Source of the DNA: Gammaproteobacteria bacterium
GTDB taxonomy: Bacteria; Pseudomonadota; Gammaproteobacteria; Steroidobacterales; Foliamicaceae
Length of the DNA: 64,000 nt
Reading direction: 5' to 3'
Assembly (NCBI GenBank): GCA_009845905.1
Contig: VXYS01000004.1
Span: 710,548-774,547, forward strand
In this document: positions 18,011 through 26,783 of the stretch, piece after piece
How positions within the stretch are numbered: position 1 is the stretch's first letter
How the letters are laid out: each line of letters starts with the position of its first letter
Translations under genes and position numbers: made by a program
The notes under the pieces: model-generated
Seen by the model: only the letters and a program-made list of their open reading frames with translations
What the model was told of the DNA's origin: nothing
Databases searched by the model: none

Positions 18011-18729
18011 TCCGGCGCAAAGCCCGCTTCCGCGAGCCGGGCCGACGCTTCCTCTTCCAGCCCGGGAAAGTCGCGCTCTCCCGCCTCGATACGCGCGGCG
18101 CATCGCCGCAATTCGGCATGCAGGGCCGGCGCTGTCCGGCGTTCCGCTTCCGTCAGGTAGCGGTTCCGCGAACTCATGGCCAGTCCGTCCTTCTCGCGCG
18201 TGATAGGGCCCTCGATCACCTCGACGGGAATATGCAGGTCTTCCGTCATTCGTCGCAGGATCACCAGCTGCTGATAGTCCTTGCGTCCGAACACAACGGC
18301 GTCGGGCAGAGTCAGCAGCAGCAGGCGGGCGACGACCGAGGTCACGCCGGCAAAATGCGTTGGGCGGTGCATGCCGCACAGCTCGGCCGAAAGGCCGGGC
18401 ACTTCCACCCGGGTCAGGTCGTCCAGCCCGCGTGGATACACTTCCTCCTGGCCGGGAGCGAAAAGCAGGTCCACTCCCGCCTCGCGCAGCAATTTCGCAT
18501 CGGCATCCAGGTCACGGGGGTAGCGTTCGAAATCCTCTCCGGGTGCGAACTGCGTTGGATTGACGAAGATGCTCACGATCACCCGGCCATCGGCGCCGGC
18601 CAGGCGCGCAAGGTCCACGTGCGCCTTGTGCAGCGCCCCCATCGTGGGCACCAGAGTGACTTTCTCGCCGGCCCCGCGCCAGCGGCGCACCTGCGCGCGC
18701 AACTGCGCCTTGGTCGTAACTGTCTGCAC
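17875..18729 (-). CDS. panC: Pantothenate synthetase
   Basis: Condenses pantoate and beta-alanine with ATP; 284 residues from a GTG start. Motifs: VPTMGALHKAH (HIGH-type nucleotide loop, here HKAH where the family normally has HxGH), FVNPTQFAPGEDFERYPR, FAGVTSVVARL, FGRKDYQQL and a KMSKS-like GLAMSSRNRYL. It ends ARLIDNVVCGAGS, its last 136 nt overlapping the 3' end of queG on the other strand. It follows panB by 15 nt. Confidence 0.95.
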   Translation of the reverse strand: MQTVTTKAQLRAQVRRWRGAGEKVTLVPTMGALHKAHVDLARLAGADGRVIVSIFVNPTQFAPGEDFERYPRDLDADAKLLREAGVDLLFAPGQEEVYPRGLDDLTRVEVPGLSAELCGMHRPTHFAGVTSVVARLLLLTLPDAVVFGRKDYQQLVILRRMTEDLHIPVEVIEGPITREKDGLAMSSRNRYLTEAERRTAPALHAELRRCAARIEAGERDFPGLEEEASARLAEAGFAPDYVAVRRAGDLGPPAASSTGEWVVLAAAWLGSARLIDNVVCGAGS

Positions 18730-18744
18730 GGGGCAGCCGCCGGT

Positions 18745-19575
18745 TCAGGAGAAGCAGTGCTCGGGAGCGGGGTATTCGCCGGACTTTACGGCCTCTACGT
18801 AGGCCTCGCAGGCGGCCTGCGGATCGTCCGCTGCGGTGATGAAGTTGCGTACGAATTTCGGCACCGGACCCTGCGTGATGCCGAGCATGTCGTACAGGAC
18901 CAGGATCTGTCCGTCGACGTCGGGCCCCGCGCCGATCCCGATAACGGGCACCCGGCACTCCTCCGCGATCGCCCTGCCCAGCTCGTTGGGAACGCATTCG
19001 AGCAGGACCACGTCCGCCCCCGCCTCCTCCAGCCGGCGCGCGCTGGTCACCATTTGCTCCGCCTGCGAGGGATCGCGTCCGTGCACCTTGAATCCGCCGA
19101 TCTTGTGCACCGACTGAGGCCGCAGTCCGATATGCGCACAAACGGGGATATCGTGCCGGGCCAGGTGCTCCACGATCCTGCGCTGGCCCTCGCCGCCTTC
19201 CAGCTTGACCATCATCGCGGCGCCTTCCTGCATCAGCCGCACGGCGTTGTCCAGCGCCTGTTCCGGCTCGCTGTAGCTCATGAAGGGCATGTCGGCCACG
19301 AGGAAGGCGTGGGTGAGCGCCCGGGCCACGTGCCGGCTGTGATAGATGATGTCCTCGACCGTTACCGGAACGGTCGTGTCATGTCCCTGAATGACCATGC
19401 CCAGGGAATCGCCTACCAGCACCAGGTCCACGCCGGACCGGTCCACCAGCCGCGCAAAACTGGCGTCGTAGGCGGTAAGGCAGGCGATCGGCTCGCGCTC
19501 TTTCTTCATCCGCGCCAGCGTGCTCACGTTTACCGGAGGCCTGCGCATGTCGCGCTGCTTCAGTTGAACGTACAC
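18745..19575 (-). CDS. panB: 3-methyl-2-oxobutanoate hydroxymethyltransferase
   Basis: First step of pantothenate synthesis: ketoisovalerate plus methylene-THF gives ketopantoate. 276 residues with ACLTAYDASFARL, LVGDSLGMVIQGHDTT, the Mg-binding and catalytic loops VMVKLEGGE-like, PVCAHIGLRPQS and IGIGAGPDVDGQILV. An in-frame ATG at 19548 (MRRPPVNVST) is equally plausible as the start. It is in one transcription direction with pcnB, dNK and panC. Confidence 0.95.
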   Translation of the reverse strand: MYVQLKQRDMRRPPVNVSTLARMKKEREPIACLTAYDASFARLVDRSGVDLVLVGDSLGMVIQGHDTTVPVTVEDIIYHSRHVARALTHAFLVADMPFMSYSEPEQALDNAVRLMQEGAAMMVKLEGGEGQRRIVEHLARHDIPVCAHIGLRPQSVHKIGGFKVHGRDPSQAEQMVTSARRLEEAGADVVLLECVPNELGRAIAEECRVPVIGIGAGPDVDGQILVLYDMLGITQGPVPKFVRNFITAADDPQAACEAYVEAVKSGEYPAPEHCFS

Positions 19576-19611
19576 GTGCGATTCCTAGTGTCGTGTCACG
19601 CCCTGCGATGA

Positions 19612-20274
19612 TCAGACGACCAGGCCGCTGGGATCGAAGTAGGTGCGGCCGGACCGGACCTGTTCCATTTCGTTGAGCAGCAGTTCGATGTGCGCATCAT
19701 TGTTCACCAGATCAATGGCTTCGGTGTTCACTATCAGGACCGGCGCCTCGTCGTAGTCCAGTATAAATCGCGCCATCGCCTCGTTAAGCAGTTCGAGATA
19801 CTCGGCCGTTATGCGCCGTTCCATCGGAATGCCGCGGTTGGCGATCCGCTTGAGCAGGGTACGAACCGAGGTTTGCAGGAACAGCACCAGGTCGGGCACG
19901 GGCGGGTCGATCGAGACGGCCCCGCGCACCATGTCGTAGACCTGCAATTCGTCCGACGCCAGCGTGCACTCGGCATAGACCCGGTCGCGCTCCAGCAGGA
20001 AATCGCTGATGCGCGTTGTGGGAAAGAGGTCGTCCTTCTTGATGCGCTCGGCGAGCTGCGTGCGGTGCAGCAGGAAATAGAGCTGCGACGGCAGCGCAGC
20101 CTGGGTGACCCCGTTGTAGAAGCGCTCCAGGAAGGGGTTGCCGTGCGGCGCCTCCACGATCAGTTCTCCGTTCATCCGCTCCGCCAGCAAGTGCGCCACC
20201 GTGGACTTGCCGGCGCCGATGCAGCCTTCGACGGCGATGTATCGGCCGCTACCGGACCTTTTTTTCATTTCCAT
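19612..20274 (-). CDS. Deoxynucleoside kinase
   Basis: A 220-residue kinase of the deoxyadenosine/deoxyguanosine kinase family, phosphorylating deoxynucleosides for salvage. P-loop VEGCIGAGKSTVA; ERDRVYAE region for substrate and Arg contacts; LFLQTSVRTLLKRIANRG matches the family lid region. The ATG at 20274 (or 20268) overlaps the pcnB 3' end by about 26 nt. In related genomes this gene sits next to folK and panB; folK is not present here. Confidence 0.86.
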   Translation of the reverse strand: MEMKKRSGSGRYIAVEGCIGAGKSTVAHLLAERMNGELIVEAPHGNPFLERFYNGVTQAALPSQLYFLLHRTQLAERIKKDDLFPTTRISDFLLERDRVYAECTLASDELQVYDMVRGAVSIDPPVPDLVLFLQTSVRTLLKRIANRGIPMERRITAEYLELLNEAMARFILDYDEAPVLIVNTEAIDLVNNDAHIELLLNEMEQVRSGRTYFDPSGLVV

Positions 20275-21616
20275 TGGCGCTCCGGCCCCCGGCGCGGCCC
20301 GGTCCGTGGCGGCGACGCTTCGACCAGGAGCGTGAAGGGGCCGAACCCGCCCTCTTGCGCCAGTAGAGAACACACTGTTCATCAATCTCGGCCAGACGCC
20401 GGCGCAGACACAGCAGGCGATAGGCCGGGCGGAACAGGGGGTGCTTCAGCGTCTGGTTCACGCGCCGGCGCGGCCTGGCCTGCAACAGCGCCTGCCGCCC
20501 CAGTACATGCTCCATGTCCGCCATCATCTTCTTGGTGGGGCGCAGTCCGTACTGGCTGTCGCGAACCATCCGGCGAAAGGCATCGGTAATCTGCGTATAG
20601 CGGGGTATCCTGCTGCCGCCGGGCGCCACGGCCCGGGAAATCGGCCCCCAGTAGAACACGCACAACAGGAACATCAGGCTGGCATGTGAACCCTCGCTCA
20701 GCCTCTTGTCGGTCGCAGCGAGTGCGTCGCGAACGAATCCTTCGGCCCGCGGCTCCTCATCCATCCAGGGGCCCAGGAACGGGAACAGTTCGTCGAGCAG
20801 TCCGAAGCGGCGCAGTTCTTCGAAACTGGAAACGGCGTGACCGCCAAGGAACAGCTTGCGCACCTCTTCGAGGAGGCGGGCGGGCGGCTCCGCCCGCAGC
20901 AGCCGGGCCATTTCCGGAATCGGCTCGGCGCACCGTACGTCGAGCTCGCAGCCGAGCTTGGCCGCGAAGCGCGCCGCGCGCAGCATCCGCACCGGGTCCT
21001 CTTCGAAGCGCAATCGCGGTTCCCCGATCAGGCGCAGCCGCCGCCTGGCGATGTCCTTGAGGCCGCCGACGTGATCGATAATGCGCTTGTCGGCATAGTC
21101 CCAGTACAGCGCGTTGATCGTGAAATCGCGCCTCAGCACGTCCTCTTCCAGGCTCCCGAAGCGGTTGTCACGCAGGATGCGCCCGTTGGTTCCCCGAACA
21201 ACGGAGCCCTCCGGATCCGAGGCCTCGTTACCCGAACCGCGAAACGTGGCGACCTCGATGAATTCGCGGCCGAACATCACGTGCGCGAGCCGGAACCGGC
21301 GCCCGATCAGCAGCACCCGGCGGAACAGCTTCTTTACCTGCTCCGGCCTGGCGTCGGTCACGATGTCGAAGTCCTTGGGCTGAAGATTCAGCAGCAGGTC
21401 GCGCACGCCCCCGCCGACCACGCATGCGCGATAGCCTGCCCGGTGCAGGCCGCGTAGCACCCTGACGACATTGGACGGAAGCTGCCGCGCGGCAATGCGC
21501 GGTTCGCCCGAATTGATTTTCAGCGCCGTTGTCTTGATCGAGGTCGAAACTCCAGCCACGGATGGCACGGCGCGCGTGTGAAGCACGCCTTTATTCGGCT
21601 GCCTATAATATCGCAC
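20249..21616 (-). CDS. pcnB: Poly(A) polymerase I
   Basis: Adds 3' poly(A) tails that promote RNA decay. The nucleotidyltransferase core has VVGGGVRDLLL and KDFDIVTDA with the catalytic Asp pair; RRDFTINALYWD and the RFEEDPVRMLRAARFAAKL block are tRNA-nucleotidyltransferase/PcnB-type. The Lys/Arg-rich C-terminus and position beside panBC favour PcnB over CCA-adding enzyme. The longest frame starts at GTG 21616, overlapping a promoter-like TATTAT, so the true start may be a few codons downstream. Confidence 0.91.
   Translation of the reverse strand: MRYYRQPNKGVLHTRAVPSVAGVSTSIKTTALKINSGEPRIAARQLPSNVVRVLRGLHRAGYRACVVGGGVRDLLLNLQPKDFDIVTDARPEQVKKLFRRVLLIGRRFRLAHVMFGREFIEVATFRGSGNEASDPEGSVVRGTNGRILRDNRFGSLEEDVLRRDFTINALYWDYADKRIIDHVGGLKDIARRRLRLIGEPRLRFEEDPVRMLRAARFAAKLGCELDVRCAEPIPEMARLLRAEPPARLLEEVRKLFLGGHAVSSFEELRRFGLLDELFPFLGPWMDEEPRAEGFVRDALAATDKRLSEGSHASLMFLLCVFYWGPISRAVAPGGSRIPRYTQITDAFRRMVRDSQYGLRPTKKMMADMEHVLGRQALLQARPRRRVNQTLKHPLFRPAYRLLCLRRRLAEIDEQCVLYWRKRAGSAPSRSWSKRRRHGPGRAGGRSANGNEKKVR
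21604..21609 (+). promoter_or_regulatory. -10 element of the tRNA-Glu promoter
   Basis: TATAAT, a perfect -10 hexamer, lies 30 nt upstream of the tRNA 5' end. No good -35 is recognised 16-18 nt before it. The same AT-rich patch reads TATTAT on the minus strand, over the start of pcnB, so it may be shared by both divergent genes. Confidence 0.6.
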
Positions 21617-21638
21617 CGCGCCTTATCAGGCACGAAAC

Positions 21639-21713
21639 GCTCCCTTCGTCTAGGGGTCAGGACGCCAGGCTCTCAATCTGGAAACAGGGGTTCGATTCCC
21701 CTAGGGAGCGCCA
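21639..21713 (+). tRNA. tRNA-Glu (anticodon CTC)
   Basis: Cloverleaf readable by eye: acceptor GCTCCCT/AGGGAGC, anticodon stem CCAGG/TCTGG around loop CTCTCAA (anticodon CTC, decoding GAG), T arm AGGGG-TTCGATT-CCCCT, discriminator G and an encoded CCA. The CTTCGTCTAG start of the D arm is typical of tRNA-Glu. The wobble base is C, so this copy reads GAG but not GAA. Confidence 0.94.
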
Positions 21714-21718
21714 CTACC

Positions 21719-23017
21719 CTACCCTGCCGGGGTCCGCTGACGGGTCATCGACACTCCCGGCAGGACCGCGAATACCAGCACGGCGGCGTTCACGGCCGAC
21801 GTCAGCACGAATGGCCCGGTCAGCAGCCCTGCATCGAATATATAGCCGCTCAGCTTCAGTATTACGGCCGCCCCGAGCCCGCTGCACACCGTGTAGAAGC
21901 CGATTACGGTGCCGCGAACCTTGAGCGGCGCCTCCGCCTGAACGAACACCTGGGACGAAATGATCACGGCGGATTGACCAATGGACAGCAGAGCGGCGGA
22001 CAGCTGGCCGGATACCGAGGAAGGATCGGCAATAAAAAACGTCGAACCATAGCCCGCGACTGCGAAAGCAAGACTAACCTGAAGTGCGAAAAGCGGTCTG
22101 GTTCGATCGTTTAGAACACCGATGGCCGGCATGGCGGCCATCGAGACCAGCTGGATAATCACCATCAACACGCCGGCCAGAGCCAGTCCCTGCGCGAAGC
22201 CCGCCCCGGTTGCCACCGCATGGCCCGTAGTCCAGAGGCTCAGATACGTGCCGATCACGGCCATGTTTGCCCCCGCCGCAAAGCCCGCCAGATAGGCCAG
22301 CCGAACGCCGGGATGTCTGATCTGTGCGACACCCTGACGAATGAGCGCCCACAAGCCCTGATGTTCGACCCCCTCGCGAGGACCGTCCGCACGCAGCATC
22401 AGCGCCAGGACCAGTGCCGATACTCCCGCGGCTCCGACCATCAGGAAGTGTGTCGCGTATCCGGCATCAATGACATTCCAGCCTCTTTCGAGCAGCCACT
22501 TCGGCATTCCGACGATCACTACTGCGGCCACTATCGATCCGATCCCGAAAGTCACGCCCTGAAACGCGTTCCACTTGCCCCGGCTGTTTTCCTGCACGTA
22601 GTCGGCGACCACGATCAGGAAGCACGCCGCCACGGCCGTGCGCCCGATGGAGAAGATCGTGCGGGACACGATCAGTCCGGACAAGGTGGACACGAGCGGC
22701 GCAACCAGAATGCCCAGCGCCATGACCACCACGCCCAGAGTCAGCACCAGCCGCCGTCCCTTCTGGTCGGCCAGCGCGCCCGTCGCTCCCGCCAGGAATA
22801 CCGTGATGATCTGTCCGATTGCCCCCAGCGTTCCCGTGGCATCGCCCATTTCCGAGGCGGGCAGATTGAGATGATGCTCAAGCAACCATGGCTGCACCAT
22901 GTTCAGACCGACGAAACAAAATGCCAGGCAGCAGACGCCCAGCAGCAGTCCGGCCGCGTTCACCGGCCGAACGTCCCGGTTGAGCGACATGCCCGCGAAT
23001 GTTCCTGCAGCAGCCAT
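21719..23017 (-). CDS. Major facilitator superfamily transporter
   Basis: A 432-residue inner-membrane protein with about 12 hydrophobic helices. The MFS loop signature appears as GALADQKGRRLVL between helices 2 and 3. The ATG at 23017 overlaps the lptG stop (TGATG); the frame extends upstream over lptG but only shadow sequence is there. The substrate is not recognised and the neighbours (lptG, tRNA) give no hint. A later start at MSLNRDV (22990) is possible. Confidence 0.8.
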   Translation of the reverse strand: MAAAGTFAGMSLNRDVRPVNAAGLLLGVCCLAFCFVGLNMVQPWLLEHHLNLPASEMGDATGTLGAIGQIITVFLAGATGALADQKGRRLVLTLGVVVMALGILVAPLVSTLSGLIVSRTIFSIGRTAVAACFLIVVADYVQENSRGKWNAFQGVTFGIGSIVAAVVIVGMPKWLLERGWNVIDAGYATHFLMVGAAGVSALVLALMLRADGPREGVEHQGLWALIRQGVAQIRHPGVRLAYLAGFAAGANMAVIGTYLSLWTTGHAVATGAGFAQGLALAGVLMVIIQLVSMAAMPAIGVLNDRTRPLFALQVSLAFAVAGYGSTFFIADPSSVSGQLSAALLSIGQSAVIISSQVFVQAEAPLKVRGTVIGFYTVCSGLGAAVILKLSGYIFDAGLLTGPFVLTSAVNAAVLVFAVLPGVSMTRQRTPAG

Positions 23018-24108
23018 CAATCGGGAGCCCGGCGCCAGCGCAAGCGGTCGGCGCGCACAAGGAGCAGGACCACGGCTATGCCGAGCACAAGGGTAGGCGC
23101 CCAGCCGGCCAACCACGGCGCCAGGCCGTAGAGCTGACCGGCTTCGGCCACCCCGCGGTTCGCCAGAAACCAGATCAGCGCGATACCCAGGCCCAGTGCG
23201 GCGCGGGCGCTGCCACCGAGGGTCCTTCGATTGGTGAAAACGAGCGGCAACGCCAGCACGCACATCAGCGCCACTGCCGCCATCGTCGCAAGCCGGGATT
23301 GCATTTCCAGGCGGAAGCGCAGACCGCTCAGCTGGTTCGCCTCCAGGTAGCGCGCGTAGCGCAACAGGCTGCCGACCGTCATCAGCTCGGGGCGCAGTTC
23401 GACCAGTTCGACGATATCCGGGCTCAGGCGGGTCTCGGTGACCCTGAGATCGCTGTACGACACCTGTGCGCCGTCCTCGCCCACCATGGTCTCTTCATAG
23501 CCCCCGAGTTCGAGCTTTCCGTCCTCGTTGATCCTCGCCGCCCGCGCCCGGCCGAAACTGCGGATGCCCTCCGGCGCCAGGCGGAACAGTAAGGCGCTCG
23601 CATAGCCCTCTTCGTCGCCCCCGGGGCGCAGGTTCAGAATCAGGTCGCCGTCGCGCATCCAGACGCTCTCTCCCTGGGTCAGAGCCGGCGCCGGATTCAG
23701 GGCGGCAGCCCGCATGCGTTTGCCCAGGGCGTGCATCGGCGGAGCCAGCGATTCGCCGAGGAACGCCGCCAGCGCAACGAAAAGCGCTCCCGCGGCCCAC
23801 ACCGGAACCGAAAGCCGGAGCACCGACACGCCGGAAGCCCTCGCCACCGTCAGTTCGTGGTGCGCGGAAAAATTGCCCAGCGCAAGGAAACTTCCGATGA
23901 TGGCGGCCGCGGGCAGCGCGTCGAACGCGAATTGCGGAATGCGCAACGCGGAGTAGGCGAGACCGTCCAGCAGCGTGTAGGCGCCCTGGCCCGCCATGCG
24001 GGACTGCTGGGCGAAGTCCACGAACAACGAAAGCGACACCAGCGCGCACAGGCACATGAGCACAAGCGGGACGACTCCGCGCAACAGGTAGCGGTCAAGA
24101 AGCGTCAT
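23017..24108 (-). CDS. lptG: LPS export ABC permease LptG
   Basis: Inner-membrane half of the LptB2FG transporter that extracts lipopolysaccharide for transport to the outer membrane. It starts MTLLDRYLLRGVVPLV in an ATGA overlap with lptF and has 363 residues: three N-terminal helices, a periplasmic beta-jellyroll (about 130-270), and three C-terminal helices. Assigned LptG rather than LptF by order and by the shorter, less conserved jellyroll. Confidence 0.92.
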   Translation of the reverse strand: MTLLDRYLLRGVVPLVLMCLCALVSLSLFVDFAQQSRMAGQGAYTLLDGLAYSALRIPQFAFDALPAAAIIGSFLALGNFSAHHELTVARASGVSVLRLSVPVWAAGALFVALAAFLGESLAPPMHALGKRMRAAALNPAPALTQGESVWMRDGDLILNLRPGGDEEGYASALLFRLAPEGIRSFGRARAARINEDGKLELGGYEETMVGEDGAQVSYSDLRVTETRLSPDIVELVELRPELMTVGSLLRYARYLEANQLSGLRFRLEMQSRLATMAAVALMCVLALPLVFTNRRTLGGSARAALGLGIALIWFLANRGVAEAGQLYGLAPWLAGWAPTLVLGIAVVLLLVRADRLRWRRAPD

Positions 24109-25208
24109 GCCGTCTGCATGGCGCGGATACGCCGGCCGAATTGCCTGATCAGGTGCGAATCGCCCATCCCGAAATACGCCGCGGCCGCGCAGGCGAGCAG
24201 CAGGTGAACCCACCACACGCCGAGCCATAGCGGCGTGATTCCCTGCTGGGCCCAGGAAAGCGCCGCGGTAACCAGGTTGGTGTAGATCACGTACAACAGC
24301 AATGCCCAGGGGAGCGATGCGAAGCGGCTCTGGCGCGGCAGGCGGCGGCTCAGGGGCAGCGCCATCACTGCCAGGATCAGCAAGACCAGAGGGGCCGAAA
24401 GGCGGCGCTGAAGTTCCAGCAGCGATTCGGGATCGCCTTTCGACCACAGTTCCGCGCTGGGTGCCGCGTCCATGTTCATCCCCGCGGAAACCGTTTCGGG
24501 CAGGATCGCCGGTATGCCGTGCTCGGCAAAGCGCACGATGCGGATCTGCGCCTCGCCGGGCCATCCGTCGTACAGCACGCCGTCGTAGAAGGTCACCATG
24601 CGCACCAGCGGGTCCGCGGTTTCCTGAAGCGCCATCCGGTCGGTCACGATGACCTGCATGCGCCCGTCCACGCGCCTGTGGGCGAACACGCGGTAGAGCC
24701 GGCCCTGCTCATCCGCCTCCTCGGAATAGACCACGCCCTGGCCGCCCATGGAAACGAAATGGCCCGGTTCCAGACGGCGCAGATCGCCCATGGACGCCGC
24801 TTCCCGTTCCAGTTCATCCACTGCCCGGCGCGCGCCGGGCGCAAGGTCCAGGGTCATCCAGCAGGCCAGCGCCGCCACCGGCAGGGCCAGCGCCAGCACC
24901 GGCTTGAGCTGGGAACGGGCGCCGTAGCCGCAGGCGCGGATCACCGGCAACTCGCAGTCGCGATACATGCGCCCCAGGGCGAGAAGCAGGCCGAAGAACA
25001 GCGCCGCCGGCATGATCACCGGCAGGTACTGCAGGCAGGTGTAGCCGATCATCGGCAGCACGGCGTCGCGGGGCAGATCCTGCGACGCGGCAGCCGACAG
25101 TATTCGCACGCACTGGTTGGTGCCCAGCAGCACCAGAAGCACCGCAAGCGCGCCGCTGAACGCCGTCAGACCTTCGCGAAAGAGATACCGGTCCAGTATC
25201 CGCATCAT
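24105..25208 (-). CDS. lptF: LPS export ABC permease LptF
   Basis: Partner of LptG, 367 residues, beginning MMRILDRYLFREGLTAF. It has the YjgP/YjgQ fold: three helices, periplasmic domain, three helices, with LPVIRACGYG and the later VLLILAVMALPLSRR block seen in LptF. It lies divergent from pepA with a 90-bp gap, the classical gammaproteobacterial order, and is followed by lptG with a 4-nt overlap. Confidence 0.93.
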   Translation of the reverse strand: MMRILDRYLFREGLTAFSGALAVLLVLLGTNQCVRILSAAASQDLPRDAVLPMIGYTCLQYLPVIMPAALFFGLLLALGRMYRDCELPVIRACGYGARSQLKPVLALALPVAALACWMTLDLAPGARRAVDELEREAASMGDLRRLEPGHFVSMGGQGVVYSEEADEQGRLYRVFAHRRVDGRMQVIVTDRMALQETADPLVRMVTFYDGVLYDGWPGEAQIRIVRFAEHGIPAILPETVSAGMNMDAAPSAELWSKGDPESLLELQRRLSAPLVLLILAVMALPLSRRLPRQSRFASLPWALLLYVIYTNLVTAALSWAQQGITPLWLGVWWVHLLLACAAAAYFGMGDSHLIRQFGRRIRAMQTA

Positions 25209-25298
25209 TTCTCAAAGGCAATAGAATGAGCCACCGTTACGGCCTGCGCCGGTTCCCGTAAAACAGCAGCGTTGGCCGGGTTTTCAAGAGGCGACCAC

Positions 25299-26783
25299 AT
25301 GCAATTCGATATCACCACGCAGAATTTGAACAGTTTACAAGCTGACCTGGCGATCGCACCGGTCTATCAGGACGGAAAGCCGGCCAGGGCCACCACCGGT
25401 CTGAGCGCGGGTCTGCGCAATCTGATCGCCAACGCCATGGCTTCGGGGGACATTCGCGGGAAGTCCGGGGAAACGCTGCTTCTTACCCATACGGGCCGCC
25501 TGGGAGTGCGCCATTTGCTGCTCGCCGGCCTCGGCAACAAGGACAAGCTGGATGCCACCGGCTGGCGCAAGGCCGTGGAGGCCGCCGTGAAGCGGGCCGA
25601 GCGGTCGAGCGCAACCACGGTGGTAAGCCTGATGGGTCTGGAAGACGTGCCGGGCATGGACTCGACGCGCAAGGCGCGTAGTTTCGCCGAGCAATGGCTC
25701 TACGCCTCCTATCGTTACAAGGCGACCCGCAAGCGGGTCAAGGACACACGGCCGAAGGACCGCCGGCTCACCGTCGCGATCGATGGCGAGGAGGAAGAGG
25801 CGCAGGCAAAACTGGGCTTGAGGCAGGGCCGCGCCATCGGACGGGCCCGCAACTATGCGCGGGAACTGGGCAACCTGCCGGCAAACGTATGCACTCCGGC
25901 CTACCTGGAATCGGAAGCGCGCAAGCTGGCGCGCCGCAGCACCCGCGTCACCGCCGAGATCCTGCAGGAAGACGAAATGAAGGAACTGGGGATGAACTCG
26001 CTGCTGTCGGTTTGCGAAGGCAGCGAGTTGAAGCCCCGGCTGATCGTGCTCCATTACAAGGGCGCGTCGGACGAATCTCCCCCCGTGGCGCTGGTGGGCA
26101 AGGGCGTGACCTTCGACACCGGCGGGATTTCGCTGAAACCCGGGCGGTCGATGGACGAGATGAAGTTCGACATGAGCGGGGCGGGCTCGGTGCTGGCCGT
26201 CCTGCACGCCACGATCGAACTCCGGCTGCCGATCAACCTGGTGGTCCTGGCGGCGGCAGTCGAGAACATGCCCGGCAGCCGCGCCACCAAGCCGGGCGAC
26301 ATCGTGAAGGCGATGTCCGGCGAAACCATCGAGATTCTCAATACGGACGCCGAAGGCCGGCTGATACTGGCGGATGCGCTCTACTATTCGTTGCGTTACA
26401 AACCGTCCAAGGTGGTGGACGTCGCCACGCTGACGGGCGCCTGCCTGATGGCGCTGGGGCGCCACTACAGCGGCCTGTTCGCGAACAACGACGGCCTCGC
26501 CGAGGACCTGCAAGCGGCAGGCGACAAGGCCGGCGATCCGGTCTGGCGGCTGCCCATGGGACCGGAATACATGCCCGAACTGAAGAGCAACTTCGCCGAC
26601 ATGGCCAACATCGGCTCGCGCTTCGCCGGGGCCACGACCGCTGCCTGCTTCCTGTCACGATTCGTGAAGAACGCCCGCTGGGCGCACCTGGACATTGCCG
26701 GCACGGCATGGAAGACGGGGGGCAGCAAGGGCAGCACGGGACGCCCCGTACCCCTGCTCACCGAGTTCCTGCTGAACCAGTAG
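25299..26783 (+). CDS. pepA: Leucyl aminopeptidase PepA
   Basis: Cytosolic dizinc M17 aminopeptidase that removes N-terminal residues. The ATG at 25299 is preceded by AAGAGG and gives 494 residues. Metal and catalytic motifs: [16 protein letters not shown] (about 266-281), MSGAGSVL and the M17 signature NTDAEGRL (from residue 348). In some gammaproteobacteria PepA also acts as a DNA-binding regulator; nothing in this sequence decides that. Its stop codon touches the palindrome at 26783. Confidence 0.96.
   Translation: MQFDITTQNLNSLQADLAIAPVYQDGKPARATTGLSAGLRNLIANAMASGDIRGKSGETLLLTHTGRLGVRHLLLAGLGNKDKLDATGWRKAVEAAVKRAERSSATTVVSLMGLEDVPGMDSTRKARSFAEQWLYASYRYKATRKRVKDTRPKDRRLTVAIDGEEEEAQAKLGLRQGRAIGRARNYARELGNLPANVCTPAYLESEARKLARRSTRVTAEILQEDEMKELGMNSLLSVCEGSELKPRLIVLHYKGASDESPPVALVGKGVTFDTGGISLKPGRSMDEMKFDMSGAGSVLAVLHATIELRLPINLVVLAAAVENMPGSRATKPGDIVKAMSGETIEILNTDAEGRLILADALYYSLRYKPSKVVDVATLTGACLMALGRHYSGLFANNDGLAEDLQAAGDKAGDPVWRLPMGPEYMPELKSNFADMANIGSRFAGATTAACFLSRFVKNARWAHLDIAGTAWKTGGSKGSTGRPVPLLTEFLLNQ

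Noticed and set aside
18118..19611. A 497-codon plus-strand frame opposite panC and panB
   Set aside because: It mirrors two well-conserved minus-strand genes and shows no family pattern; treated as a shadow.
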